The notes below the pieces were generated by a model, which searched no databases, had not been told where the DNA came from, and saw nothing but the letters and a program-made list of their open reading frames with translations. From NCBI RefSeq assembly GCF_001238275.1, contig NZ_LGTB01000029.1, positions 57,868 through 121,867 on the forward strand: DNA of 64,000 nt, given 5' to 3'. Within the stretch, counting starts at the first letter, position 1. Every line of letters starts with the position of its first letter. Both the position numbers and the translations under genes were made by a program. Source of the DNA: Bradyrhizobium viridifuturi (lineage in GTDB: Bacteria > Pseudomonadota > Alphaproteobacteria > Rhizobiales > Xanthobacteraceae). Of this stretch, positions 8,331 to 17,135 are shown piece by piece.

Positions 8331-9557
8331 TCAGTTGCCGCCAGTTTCGCCGCTGATGACGTCGCCGAACAATTGCCAGCGCTCGCCCTTGAACTGCATC
8401 AGCTGCAATTGCTCGATCGGCTGGAAGTCGTTGGGCCCGGTCGACAGCGTCACGCCGGGCAGCAGGCCGCCCTGCGCAAACTGCTTCAGGCTCGCCGCCT
8501 GCTTCATCACATTGGCGCGGGTGAGGTCGTCGCCGCAGCGGCGCAGCACCTCGACCATGGTGGTCGCCATGTTGTAGCCGGTCATCGCCGAGGCATCGAC
8601 GCGGTTGGTGTCGGGCATGTATTTGGCGAGCAACTCGTCGAACGCCTTCATGCCGGCGTCGTCCTTCCACTGCGGATCGCTGGCGTCCTTGGCGTAGGCC
8701 GCCGAGATCACGCCCTGCGCATTGTCGAGCCCGGCCGGGCGCATCACCGTCGCGGTGGAGGCCGAGACGTTGGACACGATGGTCACCGGCTTCCAGTTCA
8801 TCTCGCCGAGCTTCTTGATCGCCTGGGCGCCGAACTTCGGCGTGGTGAAGAAGATGATGACGTCGGGGTTGGAGGACTTCAGCCGCACCACGTGGGAATC
8901 GATGGTGGGTTCGGCGACCTCGTAGCTCTCCTTGGCGGCGATCCGGGCGGGATCGCCGGCGAAGCCGTCTTCCAGGCCCTTCAGGTAGTCCTTGCCCATA
9001 TCGTCGTTCTGGTAGAGCACCGCGACCTTGGCCGTGGGCTTCTCCTTGAGCAGGTATTTCGCGTAGATCCGCGACTCGCTCTGGTAGCTCGGCAGCCAGC
9101 CCATGGTCCACGGGAACGCCTTCGGATCGTTCCATTTGGTCGCGCCGGTCGCGACGAACAGCTGCGGCACCTTCTTGGCGTTGAGATATTTCTGGATCGC
9201 GGTGTTGGAGGCGGTGCCGAGCGTGCCGAACAGGAACAGCACCTCATCGCTCTCGACCAGCTTGCGGGCCTGCTCGACGGCCTTCGGCGGCGAATAGGCA
9301 TCGTCATAGGAGATGAAGTTGATCTTGCGGCCGTTGATGCCGCCGTCGTCGTTCACCTTCTTGAACACCGCTGCCATCGCCTTGCCGACCACGCCGTAGG
9401 CCGATGCCGGGCCGCTATAGGGCACGATATTGCCGATCTTGATCTCGGTATCGCTCGCTCCGGTGTCGTATTTCTTCTGCGCCAGCGCGGCGCTGCCGCT
9501 TGCCGCGAGCAGGGCCAGGCCGAAGAGGGCGGTCGCGGCACGGTGAAGGACGGGCAT
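8331..9557 (-). CDS. HAAT solute-binding protein, tandem paralogue 1
   Basis: A 408-residue periplasmic binding protein. The signal peptide ends SAALA before Gln, then the mature start KKYDTGASDTEIKIGN, shared by all five tandem copies. ATG 9557 gives the same length as the other copies, but TTG 9563 has the better-spaced AGGAG and cannot be excluded. Conserved segments include YDDAYSPPKAVEQARKLVE and VLYQNDDMGKDYLKG. The ligand is unknown; the neighbouring transporter and beta-oxidation operon suggest a carboxylic acid (inference). It is followed closely by the glycerate kinase gene. A possible promoter TTTACA-N18-TAGGTA lies about 90 bases upstream. Confidence 0.88.
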   Translation of the reverse strand: MPVLHRAATALFGLALLAASGSAALAQKKYDTGASDTEIKIGNIVPYSGPASAYGVVGKAMAAVFKKVNDDGGINGRKINFISYDDAYSPPKAVEQARKLVESDEVLFLFGTLGTASNTAIQKYLNAKKVPQLFVATGATKWNDPKAFPWTMGWLPSYQSESRIYAKYLLKEKPTAKVAVLYQNDDMGKDYLKGLEDGFAGDPARIAAKESYEVAEPTIDSHVVRLKSSNPDVIIFFTTPKFGAQAIKKLGEMNWKPVTIVSNVSASTATVMRPAGLDNAQGVISAAYAKDASDPQWKDDAGMKAFDELLAKYMPDTNRVDASAMTGYNMATTMVEVLRRCGDDLTRANVMKQAASLKQFAQGGLLPGVTLSTGPNDFQPIEQLQLMQFKGERWQLFGDVISGETGGN

Positions 9558-9713
9558 GGACAATTTGCGGATCTCCTGTTCTTGCGCGCCCAGCGGGGGC
9601 GCTCGGCTTCTTGTTGGCTCTGCCGCCTCGATACCTAGCGTATCGTCCGCCGAAGTGTAAACGGCCCGTGTCCTTCGGTTTTCCGGATAGAGCGATGGCG
9701 AACGAAAGGCAAA

Positions 9714-9742
9714 GAAAAACCCCTGCGATCGGGTCGCAGGGG
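9714..9742 (-). terminator. Rho-independent terminator of tandem paralogue 2
   Basis: On the minus strand CCCCTGCGA and its complement CGCAGGGG form a stem followed by five Ts, 29 bases after the stop of the gene ending at 9771. Confidence 0.85.
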
Positions 9743-9770
9743 CCAGATTTTTCACGATGCGGGAAAGTTC

Positions 9771-10997
9771 TCAGCCGCCGACGTCGGCGCTGATGACGTC
9801 GCCGAACAGTTCCCATTTTTCGCCCTTGAACTTCATCAGCTGCAGCTGGCTGATCGGGGCGAAATCGTTCGGAGCGGTATTGATCTTGACTCCGGGCAGC
9901 AGCACTTCGGTGCGGAAGTCCTGCAGGCTCGCGGCCTGCTTCATGATGTTCTCGCGCGTGAGGTTGTCGCCGCACTGCTTGAGCACCTGGACCAGCGTCT
10001 GCGCCACGCCGAAGCCGACCACGGTGCCACCGTCGAGCTTGTCGCCCTCGGGGAAGTCCTTGGCCATGAAAGCGTAGAATTCCTTCATGCCGGGATCGTT
10101 GTCCCACTGCTTGTCGGAGGCGTCCTTCAGATAAGCGGCGGAGATGATGTCCTGCGCGTTCTCGTAGCCGGCCGGCTTGATCACGCTGCCGACCGAGGCC
10201 GACACATTGTTGAGGAAGTGCGTCGGCTTCCAGCCGATCTCGGCGACCTTCTTGATCGCCTGCGCCGCGAATTTCGGCGTCGCAATGTTGACGAACACGT
10301 CGGCGTTGCTGGCCTTCAGCTTGACGATGTTGCTGTCGATGGTCGGCTGGGAGGTCTCGAAGCTCTCCTCGGCGACGATCATGCTGGCGGCCTTCTGGCC
10401 GAGGCCGTCCTTCAGACCCTTCAGGTAGTCCTTGCCGTAATCGTCATTCTGATAGAGCACCGCGATCTTGGCGTTCGGCATGTTCTTCAGGATGTATTTT
10501 GCGTAGATCTGGGTCTCGCTCTGGTAGTTGGGCTGCCAGCCCATGGTCCAGGGGAAGTCCTTCGGGTCGTTCCACTTGGTGGCGCCGGTGGCGACGAACA
10601 GCTGCGGCACCTTCTTGGAGTTCATGTATTTCTGGATCGCCGAGTTCGACGGCGTGCCGAGCGAGTTGAAGATCAGCAGCACCTCGTCGCTTTCGACCAG
10701 CTTGCGGGCCTGCTCCACGGCCTTCGGCGGCGAGTAGGCGTCGTCATAGGAGATGAAGTTGATCTTGCGGCCGTTGATGCCGCCGGCGTCGTTGATCTTC
10801 TTGAAATAGGCGGCCTCGGTGCGGCCGATGATGCCGTAGGCGGAGGCGGGTCCGCTGTAGGGCATGATGTTGCCGATCTTGATCTCGGTATCGCTCGCGC
10901 CGGTGTCGTATTTCTTCTGTGCCAGCGCAGCGCTGCCCGATGTCGCGACGAGCGCGAGCGCGGCCCCGAGGACCGCAAGTCTGGTGGTAACGGACAT
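9771..10997 (-). CDS. HAAT solute-binding protein, tandem paralogue 2
   Basis: 408 residues, the same length as its neighbours. The signal peptide ends GSAALA, and the mature protein begins QKKYDTGASDTEIKIGNIMPYSGPASAYG. It keeps the family blocks EAAYFKKINDAGGINGRKINF and ATGATKWNDPKDFPWTMGWQP. It differs from the other copies mainly in the C-terminal lobe around residues 260-330, where ligand contacts are expected in this fold. It has its own terminator (9714-9742) and its own promoter-like sequence (11071-11099), so it appears to be an independently expressed unit rather than an operon member. Confidence 0.9.
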   Translation of the reverse strand: MSVTTRLAVLGAALALVATSGSAALAQKKYDTGASDTEIKIGNIMPYSGPASAYGIIGRTEAAYFKKINDAGGINGRKINFISYDDAYSPPKAVEQARKLVESDEVLLIFNSLGTPSNSAIQKYMNSKKVPQLFVATGATKWNDPKDFPWTMGWQPNYQSETQIYAKYILKNMPNAKIAVLYQNDDYGKDYLKGLKDGLGQKAASMIVAEESFETSQPTIDSNIVKLKASNADVFVNIATPKFAAQAIKKVAEIGWKPTHFLNNVSASVGSVIKPAGYENAQDIISAAYLKDASDKQWDNDPGMKEFYAFMAKDFPEGDKLDGGTVVGFGVAQTLVQVLKQCGDNLTRENIMKQAASLQDFRTEVLLPGVKINTAPNDFAPISQLQLMKFKGEKWELFGDVISADVGG

Positions 10998-11027
10998 CTA
11001 TATTTCTCTCCCTGTTGTCAGACGAAT

Positions 11028-11099
11028 GTGTCGCGGCCCCCTGTTTCGGGGGCTCTCTTGTTATTCGGTGAAAATACCATCTTAGCCGGGCCGTCTCAA
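11028..11099 (-). promoter_or_regulatory. Promoter and hairpin leader of tandem paralogue 2
   Basis: TTGAGA (11099-11094) and TATTTT (11076-11071) are 17 bases apart on the minus strand, directly beside the previous gene's terminator. The leader then holds a GAGCCCCCG/GGGGGC hairpin (about 11034-11054). An almost identical hairpin and promoter occur upstream of paralogue 3. Confidence 0.55.
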
Positions 11100-11131
11100 T
11101 GAAAAGCCCCTGCGACAACGCCGCAGGGGCC
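11100..11131 (-). terminator. Rho-independent terminator of tandem paralogue 3
   Basis: GCCCCTGCG and CGCAGGGGC on the two arms, followed on the minus strand by TTTTC, 25 bases after the stop of the gene ending at 11156. Confidence 0.85.
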
Positions 11132-11155
11132 GCGTCTTTAGTCGACAATTCGGGG

Positions 11156-12382
11156 TTAACCGCCGACGTCGCCGCTCAAAATTTCACCAAAGCGATCCCA
11201 GGTCTCGCCCTTGAAGCGCATCAGTTGCAGTTGCGAAAGTGGCGCGAAATCGGTCGCCGAGGTGTTGACCTTGACGCCCGGCAGCAACCCGTCGAGCTCG
11301 AGGTCGCGGATGCTGGCGGCCTGCTTCATGATGTTCTCGCGCGTCAGATTGTCGCCGCACGCCCGCAGCACATGCTCGAGGCCCTGCGCAACGGTGTAGG
11401 CGTACATCACCGACGCGTCGGCGCGGTTTGCGTCAGGATAATACTTATCGAGGAATTTGTTCCAGGCGATCATTCCCTTGTCGGTCTTCCACTGCGGATC
11501 GGTCGGGTCCTTGATGTACTGCGACGAGATGATGCCTTGGGCGGCCTCGAAGCCCGCCGGCTTGATCACGCTGCCGATCGAGGATGAGACGTTGTTGAGG
11601 AAGTGCAGCGGATGCCAGTCGAGCTCGGCGTTCTTCTTGATCGCCTGCGCCGCGAATTTCGGCGTCGTGATGTTGAAGAACACATCGGCGCCGGAGGCCT
11701 TGAGCCTGACGATGTGGGAATCGATGGTCGGCTCCGTCACCTCGTAACTGTCCTCGGCGACGATCATCGACGCCGCCTTGCTGCCGAGCCCGTCCTTGAA
11801 GCCCTTCAGATAGTCCTTGCCGTAATCGTCGTTCTGGTAGAGCACCGCGATCTTTGCGTTCGGCTTGTTCTTCAGGATGTACTTCGCATAGATGATCGAC
11901 TCGCTCTGGTAGTTGGGCTGCCAGCCCATCGTCCAGGGAAACTCCTTCGGGTCGTTCCATTTGGTGGCGCCGGTCGCGACGAACAGTTGCGGCACCTTCT
12001 TCTGGTTCATGTATTTCTGGATCGCCGAGTTCGGCGGCGTGCCGAGCGGATTGAAGATCATCAGCACTTCGTCGCTCTCGACCAGCTTGCGCGCCTGCTC
12101 GACGGTCTTCGGCGGCGTGTAGGCGTCGTCATAGCTGATGAAGGTGATCTTGCGGCCGTTGATGCCGCCCTCGGCATTGATCTTGCGGAAATAGGCGTCC
12201 TCGGTCTTGCCGATCACGCCATAGGCGGACGCCGCGCCGCTATAGGGCATGATGTTGCCGATCTTGATTTCGGTGTCGCTGGCGCCGGTGTCGTATTTCT
12301 TCTGGGCAAGCGCCGTGCTGCAGGATGCGGAGACGAGCGCGAGCGCAACGGCAGTTGCCGCCAGATGTCGTATTGCAGACAT
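11156..12382 (-). CDS. HAAT solute-binding protein, tandem paralogue 3
   Basis: 408 residues with the shared mature start QKKYDTGASDTEIKIGNIMPYSG. The signal peptide contains a cysteine (SASCSTALA); the residues around it do not form a convincing lipobox, so ordinary cleavage after ALA is more likely. The C-terminal lobe carries the variable stretch WNKFLDKYYPDANRADASVMYAYT. It has its own terminator and promoter. High similarity to paralogue 2, including the leader hairpin, suggests these two are the most recent duplicates. Confidence 0.9.
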   Translation of the reverse strand: MSAIRHLAATAVALALVSASCSTALAQKKYDTGASDTEIKIGNIMPYSGAASAYGVIGKTEDAYFRKINAEGGINGRKITFISYDDAYTPPKTVEQARKLVESDEVLMIFNPLGTPPNSAIQKYMNQKKVPQLFVATGATKWNDPKEFPWTMGWQPNYQSESIIYAKYILKNKPNAKIAVLYQNDDYGKDYLKGFKDGLGSKAASMIVAEDSYEVTEPTIDSHIVRLKASGADVFFNITTPKFAAQAIKKNAELDWHPLHFLNNVSSSIGSVIKPAGFEAAQGIISSQYIKDPTDPQWKTDKGMIAWNKFLDKYYPDANRADASVMYAYTVAQGLEHVLRACGDNLTRENIMKQAASIRDLELDGLLPGVKVNTSATDFAPLSQLQLMRFKGETWDRFGEILSGDVGG

Positions 12383-12410
12383 GCGGTTTCTCTCCCTGAT
12401 AGCAGATGAT

Positions 12411-12481
12411 GTGTCGCGGCCCCCTGTTTCGAGGGCTCATTGTTGTCTGCGAAGGCTATCATCTTACCTGGGGCGTCTCAA
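12411..12481 (-). promoter_or_regulatory. Promoter and hairpin leader of tandem paralogue 3
   Basis: TTGAGA (12481-12476) and TAGCCT (12458-12453) are 17 bases apart on the minus strand, abutting the upstream terminator. The leader repeats the CCCCCTGTTTCG hairpin seen before paralogue 2 (one arm base changed), so promoter and leader were duplicated together with the gene. Confidence 0.5.
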
Positions 12482-12483
12482 CG

Positions 12484-12514
12484 AAAAGCCCCCGCGGCAT
12501 GGCCGCAGGGGCTG
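12484..12514 (-). terminator. Rho-independent terminator of tandem paralogue 4
   Basis: AGCCCCTGCGGC and GCCGCGGGGGCT form a stem on the minus strand, followed by TTTTCG. It lies about 110 bases beyond the stop at 12624; the intervening stretch 12515-12623 shows no gene. Confidence 0.8.
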
Positions 12515-12623
12515 CGTCTTTAGTCGCGCTCGCCGATCCGTCCGAGACAACCGTGGAGATTGCGGCGAGTTCTGGCGACGCTGTTGAGTTGAGCGCGCGG
12601 ATGCCGACGGCAATCCGCGAAGA

Positions 12624-13850
12624 TCAGTTGCTCAGATTGCTCGAAATGATGTCGCCGAACAGCTCCCACTTCTCGCCCTTGAACCGCATCAAGCGCAATT
12701 GCTTGATCGGCGCGAAGTCGGTTGCCGAGGTGTTGATGCTGATGCCGGGCAGCAGCGTATCGGGGACATAGTCCCTGAGGTTCGCGGCCTGCTTCATCAC
12801 ATTGGCGCGGGTGAGGTCGTCGCCGCACATCTCCAGCACCTTCGCCATGGTCTGCGCAGCGGCGTAACCGAACGAGGTGGCGCCGTCGAGCTTGTTGGCG
12901 TCAGGATAATCCTGCTTGAGGAAAGCGAGGAATTTCTGCATGCCGGGATCCTTGTCCCATTGCGGGTCGGCGCCGTCCTTGAGGTAGGCCGCGGACAGTA
13001 TGCCCTGCGAATTCTCGAAGCCGGCCGGCTGGATCACGCCGCCGACCGAAGCCGAGACGTTGGTGAGGATCTGCAATGGCGTCCAGGCGATCTCGGCGGC
13101 CTTCTTGATCGCCTGCGCCGCGAATTTCGGCGACGTGATGCTGATGAAGGTGTCGGCTCCGGCCGCCTTCAGCTTGACGATGTGACTGTCGATCGCGGGT
13201 TCGGAGGTCTCATAAGCCTCCTCGGCGACGATCATCGATGCCCTGTCGCCGAAGGCGTCCTTCAATCCCTTGAGGTAGTCCTTGCCGAAATCGTCATTCT
13301 GGTAGAGCACGGCGACCTTGGCATCAGGCTTGTGCTTCATGATGTACTTTGCGTAGACCCGCGCCTCGTCCTGGTAGGACGGCTGCCAGCCCATGGTCCA
13401 TGGATAGTTCTTGGGGTCGTTCCACTTGGAGGCGCCGGAGGCGATGAACAGCTGCGGCACCTGCTTCTCGTTCATGTATTTCCGGATCGCCGCATTGCTT
13501 GCGGTCCCGACCGAGCCGAACAGCAGCAGCACCCCGTCGCTCTCGACCAGCTTGCGCGCCTGCTCCACCGTCTTGGGCGGCGAATAGCCATCGTCATAGG
13601 TGATGAACGTGATCTTGCGGCCGCGGATGCCGCCGGCCTCGTTGATCATCTTGAAGTAGGCCGCCTCGGTCTTGCCGATCACGCCATAGGCCGAGGCAGG
13701 ACCGCTGTAGGGCACGATGTTGCCGATCTTGATCTCGGTGTCGCTGGCCCCGGTGTCGTAGGTCTTCTGCGCCAGCGCGACGTTGCAGCTCGTCAGGATC
13801 AGAGCGAATGCGGTCAGGAGCGCCGTCAGGGACGGACGTGCGGCAGTCAT
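12624..13850 (-). CDS. HAAT solute-binding protein, tandem paralogue 4
   Basis: 408 residues from ATG 13850 (MTAARPSLT), chosen because it matches the length of the other copies; an upstream in-frame extension lacks a signal-peptide start. The signal region contains LTSCNVALA before QKTYDTGASDTEIKIGN. Family blocks are conserved, but the hinge segment is IRGRKITFITYDDGYSPPK and the C-lobe reads LAFLKQDYPDANKLDGATSFGYA, marking it as a distinct ligand variant. A promoter candidate TTGACG (13910-13905) with TGAATA or TATTGA lies upstream. Confidence 0.9.
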   Translation of the reverse strand: MTAARPSLTALLTAFALILTSCNVALAQKTYDTGASDTEIKIGNIVPYSGPASAYGVIGKTEAAYFKMINEAGGIRGRKITFITYDDGYSPPKTVEQARKLVESDGVLLLFGSVGTASNAAIRKYMNEKQVPQLFIASGASKWNDPKNYPWTMGWQPSYQDEARVYAKYIMKHKPDAKVAVLYQNDDFGKDYLKGLKDAFGDRASMIVAEEAYETSEPAIDSHIVKLKAAGADTFISITSPKFAAQAIKKAAEIAWTPLQILTNVSASVGGVIQPAGFENSQGILSAAYLKDGADPQWDKDPGMQKFLAFLKQDYPDANKLDGATSFGYAAAQTMAKVLEMCGDDLTRANVMKQAANLRDYVPDTLLPGISINTSATDFAPIKQLRLMRFKGEKWELFGDIISSNLSN

Positions 13851-13910
13851 GGCTTCCCCACCTCGGGTTCTTCGTCTGCAGTATTCAATACCATCGGCGC
13901 AGGGCGTCAA

Positions 13911-13942
13911 CAAAAAGCCCCCGCGATGGGGATCGCGGAGGC
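13911..13942 (-). terminator. Rho-independent terminator of tandem paralogue 5
   Basis: On the minus strand CCTCCGCGAT pairs with ATCGCGGGGG around CCCC and is followed by CTTTTTG, 27 bases after the stop at 13969. Confidence 0.85.
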
Positions 13943-13968
13943 CTGTCGTTTATTCCCGCAGTGCAACG

Positions 13969-15196
13969 TCACTCTGAGGGGACATCGCCGGAAATGATGT
14001 CGCCGAACAATTCCCACTTCTGGCCCTTGAAGCGCTGCATTTGCAGCTGGGCGATCGGGGCGAAGTCGGTGGCCGAGGTGTTGATCTTGACGCCGGGCAA
14101 CAGGGTATCGGGCGTGAAGTCCTTCAGGCTCGCCGCCTGCTTCATGACGTTGGCGCGGGTGAGATCATCGCCGCACATTTCGAGCACCTTGGCGAGCGTC
14201 TGCGCGGCGCCATAGCCGTAGACGTAGCCGCCGTCGGTCTTGTCGGCGCCCGGCATGTACTTGTCGAGAAACTCGGCCCACTTCTTCATGTTCGGATCGT
14301 TGGCCCACTGCGGATCGGCGCCGTCCTTGGCATAGGCTGCCGACAGCACGCCCTGGGCGTTGTCGAAGCCGGCCGGCTGCATCACGCTGCCGACCGAGGC
14401 CGACACGTTGGTGATGATCTGCAGCGGCTTCCAGCGAGCTCGGCGGTCTTCTTGATGGTCTGGGCGCCGAATTTCGGCGTCGTGTAGATCAGCAGCACGT
14501 CCGGATTGGCGGCCTTGATCTTGACGATGTGGCTGTCGATCGACGGCTCGGAGATCTCGTAGCTCTCCTCCACGACGATGCTCGTGGCGGCCTTGGCGCC
14601 AAAGCGTCCTTGGTGCCCTTGAGGTAGTCTTTGCCGAAGTCGTCGTTCTGATAGAGGATCGCGACCTTGGCGTCGGGCTTCTCCTTGATCAGCCACTTGG
14701 CGTAGATCTGCGCTTCGCTCTGGTAGCTCGGCTGCCAGCCCATGGTCCACGGGAAGTTCTTCGGATCGTTCCACTTGGTGGCGCCGGTGGCGACGAACAG
14801 CTGCGGAATCTTCTTGGAGTTCAGGTATTTCTGGATCGCGGTGTTGGACGGCGTGCCGAGCGGATTAAAGACCAGCAGCACCTCGTCGCTCTCGACCAGC
14901 TTGCGCACCTGCTCGACCGCCTTGGGCGGTGAATAGGCGTCGTCATAGCTGACGAAATTGACCTTGCGGCCGTTGATGCCGCCGCGGTCGTTGATCATCT
15001 TGAAATAGGCTTCTTCGGTCTTGCCGATCACGCCGTAAGCGGAGGCTGGTCCCGAATAGGGAATGATGTTGCCGACCTTGATCTCGGTATCGCTTGCGCC
15101 GGTGTCGTATTTCTTCTGGGCGAATGCGGCGGTGGACGTCACGGCAACAGCCGTGATCGCCGCGGAAATCGCGGCGATCCGTACGGTAGAAAGCAT
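13969..15196 (-). pseudogene. HAAT solute-binding protein, tandem paralogue 5 (two single-base frameshifts)
   Basis: Starts at ATG 15196 with a signal peptide ending TAAFA and QKKYDTGASDTEIKVGN. Three reading frames together give a full-length homologue of about 409 residues. Frame changes occur near 14604 (AAGGCG expected, AAGCG present) and near 14434 (CAGCCGAG expected, CAGCGAG present). Each is a loss of one base from a doubled base, judged by alignment with paralogues 3 and 4. The gene lies 29 bases after livM, the closest of the five copies to the transporter, so it may be the primary binding protein. With sequence as given it is broken; an intact gene with two sequencing errors is equally possible and I consider it more likely. 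Confidence 0.85.
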
Positions 15197-15225
15197 AATG
15201 TCTCCTGGTTTGGTTCTAAAGATTC

Positions 15226-16242
15226 TTAGTTTTTCTTGAGCTTTGCGGCCAGTTGCTGGGCAACGATCGCAACCTGCCTGGCGCCGTGCGGCACGAGGAA
15301 GATGACGAGGAACAGCAGCACGCCGAACACAGCGCCGGAGAGGCCCTTGGAAATGCCTTCGGCAATGTTGGGTACGAAGATGATGAAGGCGGAGCCTACG
15401 ATCGAGCCGGGCAGCCAGCCGACGCCGCCGACCACCATGCCGAGGAACAGCGAGATCGCGAGCTGGATGGTGTAGCCGTCGGGCGCCACGAACTGCACCG
15501 CGATGGCGCCGAGACCGCCGGCAACGCCGGTGATGCCGGCCGAGACGCCGAACGCCAGCGTCTTGTACAGCGCGACGTCGACGCCCATCGCGGACGCCGC
15601 GATCTCGTTGTCGCGGATCGCCATGAAGGCGCGGCCGGAGCGCGAGCGCAGCAGGTTCACCGAGGCGAGGTAGATCGCGATCGAGACCGCCAGTGTGAAG
15701 TAGTAGAGCCACATGTCCTGCGACAGCGGCAGCCCGAACGGGGCGTCCGGCTTGGTCACCACGAGACCCTGCACGCCGCCGGTCCAGTGCTCGAAATAGC
15801 CGAGCTTGAGCAGCTGCGGCATTGCCGTGGCGAGCGCGAAGGTCGCGAGCGCCAGATAGACGCCGCTTAGCCGCAGCGCCGGCTGGCCGAACAGGAAGCC
15901 GAAGCCGAAGCAGATGATGCCGGCGATCGGTAGCGTGAGGGCATAGTTCATGCCCGCATGCTCCATCAGGATCGCCGACGTATAGGCGCCGACGGCGTAG
16001 AATGCGCTCTGGCCGAGCGAGAACTGGCCGCTTCCGCCGGTCAGGATGTTGAGCGCCATCACCGCGAGCGCGTAGATCAGAAGCATCGTCATCTGGAAGA
16101 TGATGAAGTTCTTCACGAACAGCGGGATGATGATCAGCGCGGCGAGCACGGCGAGCGAGGTGCCGTAGCCGAGCGTCATGGCACGCTTGGGCACGGCCTC
16201 GACGGCGGGGGCTTCTGTGACGATTTCTTCAGCGGCGCTCAT
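15226..16242 (-). CDS. livM: HAAT ABC transporter permease (LivM-like)
   Basis: A 338-residue inner-membrane permease with the LivM signature GGSGQFSLGQSAFYAVGAYTSA and about nine hydrophobic segments. ATG 16242 is chosen; a TTG two codons upstream would overlap the livH stop. The livH stop lies 3 bases before the ATG. The N terminus has a 25-residue acidic cytoplasmic tail (EEIVTEAPAVEAVPK). It forms the membrane channel with LivH and is followed by the five binding-protein genes. Confidence 0.92.
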   Translation of the reverse strand: MSAAEEIVTEAPAVEAVPKRAMTLGYGTSLAVLAALIIIPLFVKNFIIFQMTMLLIYALAVMALNILTGGSGQFSLGQSAFYAVGAYTSAILMEHAGMNYALTLPIAGIICFGFGFLFGQPALRLSGVYLALATFALATAMPQLLKLGYFEHWTGGVQGLVVTKPDAPFGLPLSQDMWLYYFTLAVSIAIYLASVNLLRSRSGRAFMAIRDNEIAASAMGVDVALYKTLAFGVSAGITGVAGGLGAIAVQFVAPDGYTIQLAISLFLGMVVGGVGWLPGSIVGSAFIIFVPNIAEGISKGLSGAVFGVLLFLVIFLVPHGARQVAIVAQQLAAKLKKN

Positions 16243-16244
16243 GA

Positions 16245-17123
16245 TCAAACTCGCTTGACGATGGCGCGGCCGAACAGGCCTGCCGGTTTCACGACCAGGA
16301 CGACGATGATCAGCGCAAGCGCGATCGGAAGTTTCAGCTCATTGCCGACACCGGGGATGTAGGTGCCGACCAGGTTCTCGAAGATGCCGACCAGGAAGCC
16401 GCCCATCACGGCGCCGAACGGCGAGGTCAGGCCGCCGAGCACGGCTGCGGCAAAGCCGTAGATCAGCACGCCGAGCATCATGTTGGGCTCGAGGAACACC
16501 ACCGGGGCGATCATCATGCCGGCGATCGAGCCGATCGCGGACGCCATGCCCCAGCCGAGCGCAATCATCCACGAGGTATTGATGCCGACCAGCCGGGCCG
16601 ATTCAGGCAGCGAGGCGGCTGCGCGCATCGCAAGACCGACCCGGGTGAAGCGGAAGAAGAAGAACAGCAGAAGCAGCATCAACAGCGTGATGCCGATCAT
16701 GCCGGCCTGGTGGGTCGAGATCAGCTGGCTGCCGAGGAACGGCGAGGAGCCGAACGGCGTCGGGTACTGCTTGATGGTGAAGTCCCAGATCAGACCGGCG
16801 ACCGAGTTGATGATCGCATACAGCGCGATGAACCCGGCGACGTTGGTCAGGATCGGCGCCTTGGCCAGCGGCTTGAACAACAGCCGCTCGATGACGATGC
16901 CGGCGGCGAACGAAAAGGCGACGGTGAGCACGAAGGCGCCCCAATACGGCACGCCCCATTGCATCAGCTGCCAGGACACGAAGGTCGAGAACATCGCCAT
17001 TTCGCCCTGGGCGAAGTTCAGATGGTCGATGGCCTGGTAGATCATCACGACCGCGAGCGCCATGCAGGCATAGATCGCGCCCGTGGCGATGCCGGCCAGG
17101 ACCTGGTTGGCAAAAAGCTCCAT
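16245..17123 (-). CDS. livH: HAAT ABC transporter permease (LivH-like)
   Basis: A 292-residue permease of standard LivH length. The N-terminal block QVLAGIATGAIYACMALAVVMIYQAIDHLNFAQGEMAM and the C-terminal AAAVLGGLTSPFGAVMGGFLVGI are family hallmarks. It lies 12 bases after livF and 2 bases before livM, within a tight livG-livF-livH-livM operon. Confidence 0.93.
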   Translation of the reverse strand: MELFANQVLAGIATGAIYACMALAVVMIYQAIDHLNFAQGEMAMFSTFVSWQLMQWGVPYWGAFVLTVAFSFAAGIVIERLLFKPLAKAPILTNVAGFIALYAIINSVAGLIWDFTIKQYPTPFGSSPFLGSQLISTHQAGMIGITLLMLLLLFFFFRFTRVGLAMRAAASLPESARLVGINTSWMIALGWGMASAIGSIAGMMIAPVVFLEPNMMLGVLIYGFAAAVLGGLTSPFGAVMGGFLVGIFENLVGTYIPGVGNELKLPIALALIIVVLVVKPAGLFGRAIVKRV

Positions 17124-17135
17124 TGTGCCAGCTCC

